DNA of 36,008 nucleotides from an uncultured Bacteroidota bacterium (GTDB lineage Bacteria; Bacteroidota; Bacteroidia; Chitinophagales; Saprospiraceae): positions 1-36,008 of the forward strand of contig CAIYFY010000422.1 in NCBI GenBank assembly GCA_903925535.1. The letters run 5' to 3'. Below the pieces are notes generated by a model. It made no database searches. It saw only the letters and a program-made list of their open reading frames with translations, and had not been told where the DNA came from. A program made the position numbers and the translations under genes. This document shows, one piece after another, positions 16,193-23,411 of this stretch; the stretch's first letter is position 1, and every line of letters starts with the position of its first letter.

Positions 16193-17587
16193 TTATTTAA
16201 GTCCGGCAGATTTTCTGAGGGCAGCTTCCCTGACAAGCAGATCGGCACGTGCGATGATCTCCTGCTGACGGGCGGTATCCACCCTGTTCTTTGCATCGAG
16301 AAACTCGAGCAGGAGTGCCTGTCCGGCCCTGTATTTGTTATTGGTAATCCTGAAGATGGCTTCTGCCGCCTCCACATTTTTCTGAGCCGACTGCAGGGCA
16401 AACCTGGCGGCATCGAACGCATTAAAAGATGAGATCAGGTCTAGTTTCACCTGTTCAGTGACCTGACGGAGCTCTGCATCAGCCATCCTGGCATTCAGGC
16501 GGCTCTCCTGACTTTTGCTTCGGTTGAGTCCACCGTTGTAGATCGGGTATGAAACACCAACCTGCGTCAGTACGTAAGCCTGGTCATTGGTGAAGTCATA
16601 ACCAAAGCCCTGAAATCCGGCAGATCCGCCTATATACACATCCGGGAGTTTCTGATTGGCTTCATTTCTTTTCACATCGGCCATGGCAGCCGTGTTGAAA
16701 GACTCAAGCGCCTTCAGTTCAGACCGGCGTTCGGCTACATTCTGTAACAGTTCTTCCAGCGAATAGGCCTGAACCGGAGTGCCCAGCAAAGTAGTGTCGG
16801 CAATAACGGGTCGCTGCAGGTCGGCGCCTATGAGGTAGTTAAAGTACGTTCTGGCCGAGTTTTCGAGCGTAGCTGTTCGGTACAGCTCATTTTCCACCTT
16901 TGAAAGTTCGTATTCAGCCGTACTCACCACATCGGAGGTGGCCACATTGTTTTTCACCAGCGACAGGTTGAATCTTTTGAGCTCGAGAAGCACCTCTTTC
17001 GACTTCAGCCAGATTTTTCGGAGCTCCAGCGTCTGCAGGTATTGAATATAGGCCTGGCTGATATCACCCGACAGAGACACCTCGCGCGCGTCGCGGAGAG
17101 AAACGCGGCCTGCCACTTCGCTTTCCCTGATAGTTTTCAGATACTTCAGATCCGTATTAAATACCGGGTATGCGAAATTAAACCTGGTTTCCTGAAAATT
17201 GCTGGGAATGAAACGCACCCTGGTATTTTCAATTTGCGGGAAAAGCGATGTCTGTGTCAGCAAATTCAGGGTGGAATAAACCGGGTTCAGCAGGTCGCCA
17301 ACAGGAAAATCGAGCGAGCGACCGCCGGCAGCCAGTATATATGATGCGTTGAATTCAACCGAGGGCTTCGCACTGGCCCGTGCCTGGGCGAGCAGGGTAC
17401 GCGAGCGCTCAATATCCAGCTCACTTTTCAGCACGGAGATATTGTTGGCCAGACCTTCGGCGATATAGGCATCCAGTACGGCACTTCTCTGGGAATAGGC
17501 AGGAGATAACGAAACGGAGATAAAGAACGCGAAAAATAGCCAAAGGCGAGCGCCAAAAAACTGTAAAGGAGCGTAAAATGACTTCAT
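16193..17587 (-). CDS. TolC-family outer membrane efflux channel
   Basis: The product has 464 residues from ATG 17587 (MKSFYAPLQFFG...), giving a signal peptide cut near AYSQ. The upstream in-frame extension to 17881 runs into the divergent rnd gene and is rejected. TolC-type alternating helical hairpins are visible: AYIAEGLANNISVLKSELDIERSR, a mid-protein SGDISQAYIQYLQTLELRKI, and a second-repeat copy VKLDLISSFNAFDAARFALQ followed by NKYRAGQALLLEFLDAKNRV (each quoted in part). It should form the trimeric outer-membrane/periplasmic tunnel for the adaptor encoded 10 nt downstream. It is first in a two-gene operon. Confidence 0.92.
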   Translation of the reverse strand: MKSFYAPLQFFGARLWLFFAFFISVSLSPAYSQRSAVLDAYIAEGLANNISVLKSELDIERSRTLLAQARASAKPSVEFNASYILAAGGRSLDFPVGDLLNPVYSTLNLLTQTSLFPQIENTRVRFIPSNFQETRFNFAYPVFNTDLKYLKTIRESEVAGRVSLRDAREVSLSGDISQAYIQYLQTLELRKIWLKSKEVLLELKRFNLSLVKNNVATSDVVSTAEYELSKVENELYRTATLENSARTYFNYLIGADLQRPVIADTTLLGTPVQAYSLEELLQNVAERRSELKALESFNTAAMADVKRNEANQKLPDVYIGGSAGFQGFGYDFTNDQAYVLTQVGVSYPIYNGGLNRSKSQESRLNARMADAELRQVTEQVKLDLISSFNAFDAARFALQSAQKNVEAAEAIFRITNNKYRAGQALLLEFLDAKNRVDTARQQEIIARADLLVREAALRKSAGLK

Positions 17588-17610
17588 TCGAGCAAAAATA
17601 AGCGATGCAA

Positions 17611-17618
17611 CAAAATTA
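17611..17618 (-). promoter_or_regulatory. Putative tolC-like gene promoter -7 box
   Basis: Read on the minus strand this is TAATTTTG, a perfect TAnnTTTG, 23 nt before the ATG at 17587. A second perfect match (TATTTTTG, minus strand, 17593-17600) is closer to the start. The whole divergent gap to rnd is only 48 nt. Confidence 0.5.
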
Positions 17619-17635
17619 CTAAGTACCTTAGCGCC

Positions 17636-18802
17636 ATGAATCAGCAAGTACATTTCCTGGAAACACAGGATATTTTTGAAAAGGTGATGGCTGAAATAGC
17701 CAGTCATCCCTGGATCGGATTTGATACGGAGTTCGTTGGCGAGAAGTACTACATTCCGGTACTGGGACTGCTCCAGATTATTGCAGGTGACGATATTTAT
17801 CTCGTTGATACCATAAAAATCAGAAATCTGGATGCTTTTCTCAGGATTGTATCGGATCCGGGTGTTCTCAAGATTACACATGCTGGCGACAATGATTACC
17901 GGCTATTGTTTACACTTTTCGGTGTGACCCCGCAGAACACCTTCGACACACAAATTGCCGCAGGATTCGTCGGATACAACTACCCGAGTGGTTTTGGAAA
18001 AATAGTGGAGAAGGAGCTGAGGGTGACGCTGGCCAAAAGCCACACGGTAGCAGACTGGGAAGCTCGTCCGCTTGACCCCAAGGCTGTACAGTACGCCGTG
18101 GAGGACGTCAAGTACCTGCCGGCACTGCATGAACAACTGACCCGAAAACTGAAGCGTCATCACAGAGAATCGTGGGCCCGCGAAGAAAACAGAAAATGGG
18201 AAGTCCCTTCCTTCTACGCAGTTGACCCGGATAGAGAACTGTTTTCCAACGATTTGGTTCACCAACTTGACGCACGAGAGAAGGTTTTTCTGATGCGACT
18301 TTATCGCTGGCGCATTAAAACGGCCTCCGAGCTGAATATCCCGCGCGAAACAGTCCTGCAGAGCAGGTATATCAGCACCATCGTCAGGGCCACCAAAGGA
18401 GGTGCCAATGCCTTCAAAGCCAACCGCACCATGCATGAAAATGTGTGGAAAAAGCATCTGGACACCTGGCAACATCTGTGGAAGGAACCCGCCACACAGG
18501 AAGAACGCTCCATACTCGAGGGGCTGGTCAGGCCGGCACAGGAAGATCCCGAGCGCGAATGGACCATGGAACTGCTCTATCATTTTGTGAAAAAGCAGTG
18601 CATGGAACACGAAATCAGCGCAGCGCTGCTGTTGCCGCGAGGGGATTTTAACAGGCTGAAATCCGGATCCGACGATTTCGATCACTCGCTGCTGGAAGGC
18701 TGGAGGGCCGAATTGCTCGGCAGCGGACTCGTCCAGTGGCTCCGCGAAGGCGGCCCGGTGAGTGTTCACTGGAACGACAGGGAGTGTCTGTTAAAAATGT
18801 AG
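17636..18802 (+). CDS. rnd: Ribonuclease D (3'-5' exoribonuclease)
   Basis: The 388-residue cytosolic exonuclease is of the DEDDy class, which trims tRNA precursors and other RNA 3' ends. All catalytic positions are seen: Asp30 and Glu32 in GFDTEFVGE, Asp87 in HAGDNDYRLLF, and Tyr153/Asp157 in YAVEDVKYLPAL. An HRDC domain follows around residues 210-290 (LDAREKVFLMRLYRWR; NIPRETVLQSRYI). Length is normal. A near-match -7 box (TACCTTAG, 17624-17631) lies only 4 nt before the ATG. The ABC ATPase gene begins 2 nt after the stop codon, so the two are probably translated from one transcript. Confidence 0.94.
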   Translation: MNQQVHFLETQDIFEKVMAEIASHPWIGFDTEFVGEKYYIPVLGLLQIIAGDDIYLVDTIKIRNLDAFLRIVSDPGVLKITHAGDNDYRLLFTLFGVTPQNTFDTQIAAGFVGYNYPSGFGKIVEKELRVTLAKSHTVADWEARPLDPKAVQYAVEDVKYLPALHEQLTRKLKRHHRESWAREENRKWEVPSFYAVDPDRELFSNDLVHQLDAREKVFLMRLYRWRIKTASELNIPRETVLQSRYISTIVRATKGGANAFKANRTMHENVWKKHLDTWQHLWKEPATQEERSILEGLVRPAQEDPEREWTMELLYHFVKKQCMEHEISAALLLPRGDFNRLKSGSDDFDHSLLEGWRAELLGSGLVQWLREGGPVSVHWNDRECLLKM

Positions 18803-18804
18803 CC

Positions 18805-20502
18805 ATGCACCATATCCTCGAAATACAGGACTTGTCGGTCAGGTTTGGCAATACGCAGGCGGTTAATCACATCTCCCTGAAACTTCCCCGCGGAAGAACG
18901 CTCGGTATCGTGGGCGAATCGGGTTCCGGCAAATCTGTAACGGCACTCTCGATCATGCAGCTGCTCCCCGCGGGCGCAGTTACTGACGGAAAAATCCTGT
19001 TTCAGCCCGACCCGGCCATTGACCCCGTCAACTTGCCCGGTCTGTCTGCCAACGACCTCACGCGTGTGCGCGGGAAGAGTATTTCGATGATATTTCAGGA
19101 GCCCATGACCTCGCTGAACCCGGTATTCAAATGCGGAATACAGGTCACAGAGGCCATTCAGCACCACAAAAATGTCGGTTTTAAAGAGGCGCGCAGCGAA
19201 GCGCTCCATCTGTTTGAACAGGTAAAACTACCCGATCCGGAGCGTATTTTCAATGCATTCCCGCACCAGATCAGCGGCGGACAAAAGCAGCGGGTGATGA
19301 TTGCCATGGCCATGTCGTGCCAGCCCGACCTGATCATTGCCGATGAACCCACTACAGCACTCGATGTGACAGTGCAGCGCTCCATTCTTGAGCTGCTCGG
19401 TGAACTGAAGGAATCAGCCGGCCTCTCCATGATATTTATCAGCCACGATCTGGGGGTAATCTCTGAAATATGCGACGAGGTAGCCGTGATGTACCGCGGT
19501 AATCTCGTGGAAGAGGGTGCTGTCAGGGAGGTCTTCAAAAGCCCGAAACACGCCTATTCACGCGGACTGGTGGCCTGCAGGCCCCACCCGGATCGTCAGG
19601 TGAAAAGGCTGCCGGTAATCAGTGATTTTCTGGAAAACCGGGCATTTGACGCCTGCGTTACCGGCCGCGACGAAATACTTGCACGCAGGGAGCAACTCTA
19701 TTCAAACAAGCCGCTGCTGAGTGCAGAAGCGATCAGCGTCAGGTATCCCCGCAGCAAAAACTGGTATGGCAAAGTGACCGACTGGACGAATGCGGTGGAT
19801 CAGGTGTCTTTTGATATTTTTCCGGGTGAAACCTTCGGACTGGCGGGAGAGTCGGGCTGCGGGAAAACAACACTCGGCCGAACTATCGCCCGGTTGACTC
19901 AGGCTTCCTCCGGCAAGATTACCTATGAAGGCAGCATAGTCAGCGAACTCACAGAACCACAGTTCAAACCCTTCCGGAAAGAGATTCAGGTAGTTTTTCA
20001 GGATCCATACGCCTCATTAAACCCCAGGATGACCATTGGTGCAGCCATTGAAGAGCCCATGGAAGTGCACAAACTGCACGGCAACAAAAAAGCGAGACGG
20101 GAAAAGACCATGGAACTTCTGAAAACGGTTGGTTTGCAGCCCGAACACTACCAGCGCTACCCGCACGAATTTTCGGGCGGACAGCGGCAAAGGATATGCC
20201 TGGCACGCGCGCTCGCCCCCGAACCGCGCTTCCTGATCTGCGATGAAATGGTGTCGGCGCTCGATGTGTCGGTTCAAGCCACTATTCTGAACCTGCTCAA
20301 GGATCTGCAGGAGCAGTTCGGACTCACCTGTCTGTTTATCTCTCACGACCTGAGTGTGATCCGGCAGATGTGCGACCGGCTGATGGTCATGAAAGCCGGT
20401 AAAACCGAGGCAACGGGCTTCCCGGATGAGTTGTACATCAATCCACCTACCGACTACATCCGAAACCTGATAGACTCCATACCCGGCAGGCGGTCAGAGT
20501 AG
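18805..20502 (+). CDS. Fused dipeptide/oligopeptide ABC transporter ATPase (two nucleotide-binding domains)
   Basis: The 565-residue cytosolic protein joins two complete ATPase domains, equivalent to DppD/OppD and DppF/OppF in one chain. The first domain has Walker A GESGSGKS (37-44), signature ISGGQKQR and Walker B LIIADEP. It is followed by the peptide-importer extension (HAYSRGLVACRPHPDRQVKRL). The second has GESGCGKTTLG, FSGGQRQR and LICDEMVSALD. It should energise import of peptides or a similar solute, or act as a YejF-like subunit. No permease or binding protein is in the window. The frame is open to 18736, but ATG 18805 directly follows the rnd stop and starts the conserved sequence. 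Its end overlaps the ROK gene end by 9 nt. Confidence 0.93.
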   Translation: MHHILEIQDLSVRFGNTQAVNHISLKLPRGRTLGIVGESGSGKSVTALSIMQLLPAGAVTDGKILFQPDPAIDPVNLPGLSANDLTRVRGKSISMIFQEPMTSLNPVFKCGIQVTEAIQHHKNVGFKEARSEALHLFEQVKLPDPERIFNAFPHQISGGQKQRVMIAMAMSCQPDLIIADEPTTALDVTVQRSILELLGELKESAGLSMIFISHDLGVISEICDEVAVMYRGNLVEEGAVREVFKSPKHAYSRGLVACRPHPDRQVKRLPVISDFLENRAFDACVTGRDEILARREQLYSNKPLLSAEAISVRYPRSKNWYGKVTDWTNAVDQVSFDIFPGETFGLAGESGCGKTTLGRTIARLTQASSGKITYEGSIVSELTEPQFKPFRKEIQVVFQDPYASLNPRMTIGAAIEEPMEVHKLHGNKKARREKTMELLKTVGLQPEHYQRYPHEFSGGQRQRICLARALAPEPRFLICDEMVSALDVSVQATILNLLKDLQEQFGLTCLFISHDLSVIRQMCDRLMVMKAGKTEATGFPDELYINPPTDYIRNLIDSIPGRRSE

Positions 20503-21390
20503 TGCAGCTCCGAACACTCCGGCACTGTCGCCCAGCTGCGGTTTCATGAAAATAGTATCCACACGGGTATTGAATACGTGCTTTCTGAGTTCATCCACCC
20601 CGTCGGTGTACAGCCGGTCAATATTGCCAACCCCTCCGCCGATAACGATGAGATCCGGATCAACAATATTTACGACCACGGCTATGGCTTTCCCGAAGAA
20701 GTGTACCAGCCTGTCAATAGTCGCCACGGCGTGATGATCTTCGCCGGACGCAGCCTTCCGGGCGATATCCTGGAGGTGCAAATGCTGGCCGCTGATGCTG
20801 GAGTAATAACGCTCTGTAGCGGGACCAGAGATGACCGTTTCCACGCAACCCACTTTCCCGCAGTAACATTTGCCTCCGCTTTCATCGAGGAAATTATGTC
20901 CCCATTCGCCGGCAATACCTTGTTTGCCGTTGAGGACCTTACCCCTGACTACGAGACCGCCACCCACACCGGTACCCATAATAACACCGAACACCACCTC
21001 GGGTCTGGGTGTCAGGTCTTTACCAGCGCCAAGCATGGCCTCAGCCACAGCGAAACAGTTGGCATCGTTTGCCAGTTTGACAGGAATACCCAGCTTTTTC
21101 TCGAGATCAACATTGAAAGGTTTGCCGATCAGCGCGGTCGTATTGGCATTTTTGATGACGCCGGTATTGGGATCGAGTGCACCGGGGTGTCCCAGGCCAA
21201 TCGAGTCAGGTGTTGATCCTGATGCTGCTTTCATCATGTCAACGAGTCGGGCTACCTGACCGATAATGTGGTCGTAACCCTGATCAGCCTCCGTCGGTAT
21301 GCGCATCCTGTGCAGTGCGACGGGGTGTTCTGCGCTTTCCAGAATCGCGCCTTCAATTTTGGTGCCTCCGAGATCAAGTCCCCAGTACAT
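20494..21390 (-). CDS. ROK-family sugar kinase (glucokinase-like)
   Basis: The 298-residue cytosolic kinase carries the ATP-binding motif DLGGTKIEG at the N terminus and catalytic Asp109 in KLANDANCFAVAEA. It also has MGTGVGGGLVV and the ROK zinc site, His165 with Cys175, Cys177 and Cys182 (GHNF...CYCGKVGC). ROK kinases phosphorylate glucose, fructose, N-acetylglucosamine or N-acetylmannosamine; the sequence does not decide which. ATG 21390 (MYWGLDLGG) is preferred over the longer frame to 21465, which would run through the upstream terminator hairpin. It probably has its own promoter in the 59 nt after that terminator. Confidence 0.92.
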   Translation of the reverse strand: MYWGLDLGGTKIEGAILESAEHPVALHRMRIPTEADQGYDHIIGQVARLVDMMKAASGSTPDSIGLGHPGALDPNTGVIKNANTTALIGKPFNVDLEKKLGIPVKLANDANCFAVAEAMLGAGKDLTPRPEVVFGVIMGTGVGGGLVVRGKVLNGKQGIAGEWGHNFLDESGGKCYCGKVGCVETVISGPATERYYSSISGQHLHLQDIARKAASGEDHHAVATIDRLVHFFGKAIAVVVNIVDPDLIVIGGGVGNIDRLYTDGVDELRKHVFNTRVDTIFMKPQLGDSAGVFGAALL

Positions 21391-21449
21391 AATAATATTG
21401 ATTTGCAGTGAAACGCCTGCAAGGTATGAGATATCGGAAAAACGGGAAT

Positions 21450-21482
21450 AAAAAAGTCGCGCCATCTGGTGAACAGCGCGAC
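21450..21482 (-). terminator. Intrinsic terminator behind the acidic mini-protein gene
   Basis: On the minus strand GTCGCGC (21482-21476) pairs with GCGCGAC (21462-21456) and is followed by six T residues. It lies 26 nt after the mini-protein stop codon and 60 nt before the ROK start, so it marks the end of a separate short transcript or an attenuation point in front of the kinase. Confidence 0.85.
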
Positions 21483-21507
21483 TGAAAGTACTGAAGTACC
21501 TGAACCG

Positions 21508-21663
21508 TTAAACTTCATCCCCGTTTTCACCATTCTCATCGTCGTGAATCTCTTCCTCATCATCAACTGCATCAGCAGTTTCGTTTTCATTTGTTTCAAG
21601 CGTTACTTCGGTTTCCAGCAGTTCAGCTGTAGTTTCATCTTCGAAAGTTATTTCGATGTTCAT
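21508..21663 (-). CDS. Small, highly acidic protein of unknown function (51 residues)
   Basis: On the minus strand an ATG at 21663 opens 51 codons ending at TAA 21508-21510. The product (starts MNIEITFEDETTAELLETEV, ends in ENGDEV) has 15 Glu and 7 Asp and no Lys or Arg, so its charge is about -22. There is no signal peptide, membrane segment or cysteine. A strong terminator follows 26 nt downstream and a near-match -7 box (TTACTTTG, minus strand, 21707-21714) lies 44 nt upstream, giving it a self-contained transcription unit. I do not recognise the family. Other frames in this stretch are open but have no terminator-matched layout or reasonable composition. It could be a DNA-mimic, a metal-binding protein, a chaperone-like factor or a regulatory leader for the kinase. 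Confidence 0.6.
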   Translation of the reverse strand: MNIEITFEDETTAELLETEVTLETNENETADAVDDEEEIHDDENGENGDEV

Positions 21664-21861
21664 AATGGAGGAATGTGAAAGGTGAGCAATACAGTGAATT
21701 TTGAAACAAAGTAATACAGGTTACGTGATGTATATATTACGGCCAGATCAAGTAATTATTAATTCGTATATCCCTTCCGAGCCGCAACTAATACCGCATC
21801 TTCATCCGCAAAAAAAATTATCTGGAACAGTAAGGAAAAGCTGCAGCATCCAAAATTTATA

Positions 21862-21869
21862 TATATTTG
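21862..21869 (+). promoter_or_regulatory. Promoter -7 box of the trp leader/trpB2 transcript
   Basis: TATATTTG is a perfect TAnnTTTG, ending 4 nt before the leader ATG at 21874. With the usual spacing, transcription would start at or within a few bases of that ATG, so the leader may be translated as a leaderless mRNA. No TTG is seen at normal -33 spacing. Confidence 0.6.
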
Positions 21870-21873
21870 CAGC

Positions 21874-21954
21874 ATGAAACAATTCTTCACATGGCGTTGG
21901 TGGCGTTTTCCTGTTCCGACTGGTTCCGGAAGAGTTGTGCTTGTCATGAAATAG
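21874..21954 (+). CDS. Tryptophan-rich leader peptide (26 residues)
   Basis: ATG 21874 opens 26 codons ending at TAG 21952. The peptide contains TWRWWRF, with Trp codons at 7, 9 and 10 (21892-21894, 21898-21903), which is strong enrichment for the rarest amino acid. It sits between a promoter -7 box and a strong terminator, and the gene after the terminator is a tryptophan synthase beta chain. This is the layout of a ribosome-stalling attenuator leader. Its codons 1-5 are complementary to the stretch just after its own stop codon (21875-21888 with 21954-21967, 13 of 14 pairs). No independent function is expected for the peptide. Confidence 0.85.
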   Translation: MKQFFTWRWWRFPVPTGSGRVVLVMK

Positions 21955-21980
21955 AATAATTGTTTCACACATCCACGCTG

Positions 21981-22025
21981 AAAAGGGCTTGTCGGTATCG
22001 CCGGCAAGCCCTTTTTGTTTTTTTT
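21981..22025 (+). terminator. Attenuator terminator upstream of trpB2
   Basis: The arms 21981-21995 and 22001-22015 form a 15-bp stem with a single G-U pair and a 5-nt loop (TATCG). A T-rich tail follows, interrupted by one G (22012-22025). It ends 22 nt before the trpB2 start and 26 nt after the leader stop. It is therefore placed to end transcription before the structural gene unless translation of the Trp-rich leader stalls. The competing antiterminator is not obvious from the sequence. Confidence 0.9.
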
Positions 22026-22047
22026 CACTTTTCATCTTTTATCCGAC

Positions 22048-23409
22048 ATGGACAAAAAAATTTATCTGAACGAGTCAGACTTGCCTCAGTACTGGTACAA
22101 TGTAGCAGCCGACATGCCCAACAAGCCACTGCCTCCCCTGCATCCGGGGACGAAACAGCCGGTGGGACCTGAAGACCTGGCGCCTCTTTTCCCCATGGAA
22201 CTCATCAGACAGGAAGTAAGTCCGGAGAAACACATCGAAATTCCGGACGGTGTACGGGAAAAATACCGGTTGTACCGGCCTACCCCGCTGATCAGGGCCA
22301 CTGCACTGGAAAAAGCCCTCGATACACCTGCACGTATTTACTACAAGTATGAAGGTGGCAGTCCGAGCGGTTCGCACAAGACGAACACTGCCTTTGCACA
22401 GGCATTTTACAACCGGGAGGAAGGGGTGAAGAAGATTGTTACCGAAACCGGCGCCGGACAGTGGGGCACCGCCCTGAGTTTCGCCTGTCAGCAGTTCGGA
22501 CTCGCCTGCGACGTTTATATGGTGCGCGTGAGCTACGACCAGAAACCTTACCGCAGGGTCATCATGCGCACGTACGGGGCCGATGTTTATGCATCGCCGA
22601 GCAACAGGACGAAGGCTGGTCGCGATGTGCTGGCAGCCAGTCCGGACAGCAGCGGATCACTCGGCATAGCTATCAGTGAGGCCGTGGAAATGGCCGCAGG
22701 GGATCCGGATACCAAATATGCGCTGGGGTCAGTACTGAATCACGTACTCTTGCACCAGACGATCATCGGGCAGGAGGCGATCAAACAAATGGAATACACC
22801 GGCGACTTCCCCGATGTGGTAATCGCTCCGCTCGGGGGTGGTTCCAATTTCGCGGGCATTTCTTTTCCTTTTCTGCGGCATAAACTGGAGGGCAGTAAAA
22901 ATGTTCGGTGTATAGCTGTGGAACCGGCATCCTGTCCGAAACTCACCCGCGGACAATTCCGGTATGATTTTGGCGATACGGCGGGCTACACGCCACTCCT
23001 ACCCATGTACACCCTCGGACACCAGTTCATGCCCACGAGCATACACGCGGGCGGACTCAGGTACCACGGCGCCAGTGTCCTTTGCAGCCAGCTGCTCAAG
23101 GACGGGTTGATTGAGGCCGTCGCCATGCAACAACTGGAGTGCTTTGAGGCCGGGGTGCTCTTTGCCAAAACAGAAGGAATACTGCCGGCGCCGGAGGCAG
23201 CACACGGCATTGCACAGGTAATCAGGGAGGCAAACGCGGCCAAAGAGGCGGGAGAACCGCGCACTATCCTGTTCAATCTTTGCGGACACGGGCATTTCGA
23301 CCTGCAGGCTTATTCCGACTACTTCGAAGGGAAACTGACAGACCATCGCCTCGACGACGGTATTATTCAGGAGAATATTGCAGCCATTGACATGCTGCAG
23401 CCTGTTTGA
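22048..23409 (+). CDS. trpB2: TrpB2-type tryptophan synthase beta chain
   Basis: The 453-residue cytosolic PLP enzyme is expected to condense indole with serine to make tryptophan. It is the longer TrpB2 class rather than TrpB1. Its N terminus is extended ([19 protein letters not shown]), the PLP lysine is Lys111 in [10 protein letters not shown], the active-site motif reads ETGAGQWG (TrpB1 has ...GQHG), and the phosphate site is GGGSNFAG. TrpB2 enzymes often lack a TrpA partner; no trpA or other trp gene is in the window. The frame is open to 22015, but that stretch is the terminator T tail, so ATG 22048 (MDKKIYLN) is the start. The Trp leader upstream implies control by tryptophan availability. 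Confidence 0.94.
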   Translation: MDKKIYLNESDLPQYWYNVAADMPNKPLPPLHPGTKQPVGPEDLAPLFPMELIRQEVSPEKHIEIPDGVREKYRLYRPTPLIRATALEKALDTPARIYYKYEGGSPSGSHKTNTAFAQAFYNREEGVKKIVTETGAGQWGTALSFACQQFGLACDVYMVRVSYDQKPYRRVIMRTYGADVYASPSNRTKAGRDVLAASPDSSGSLGIAISEAVEMAAGDPDTKYALGSVLNHVLLHQTIIGQEAIKQMEYTGDFPDVVIAPLGGGSNFAGISFPFLRHKLEGSKNVRCIAVEPASCPKLTRGQFRYDFGDTAGYTPLLPMYTLGHQFMPTSIHAGGLRYHGASVLCSQLLKDGLIEAVAMQQLECFEAGVLFAKTEGILPAPEAAHGIAQVIREANAAKEAGEPRTILFNLCGHGHFDLQAYSDYFEGKLTDHRLDDGIIQENIAAIDMLQPV

Positions 23410-23411
23410 AA

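Noticed and set aside
16182..16422. N-terminal extension of the adaptor protein
   Set aside because: The extra 80 residues overlap the TolC gene in another frame, and a lipoprotein signal starts cleanly at ATG 16182.
17624..17631. TACCTTAG as the rnd promoter -7 box
   Set aside because: It has one mismatch and is only 4 nt from the ATG. It is mentioned with rnd but is not strong enough to list separately.
17588..17881. N-terminal extension of the TolC-like protein
   Set aside because: It lies antisense to the conserved start of rnd, and the signal peptide begins at ATG 17587.
21252..21599. Minus-strand ORF of 115 residues overlapping the acidic mini-protein and the ROK start
   Set aside because: It runs through the terminator hairpin and into the ROK gene in a different frame, and its N terminus is an unnatural Met/Lys-rich shadow of the acidic ORF.
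21469..21678. Plus-strand 69-residue hydrophobic ORF (candidate small membrane protein)
   Set aside because: It is the antisense reading of the Glu/Asp codons of the acidic mini-protein (GAA gives TTC, hence the Phe-rich sequence), and it has no promoter or terminator in that orientation.
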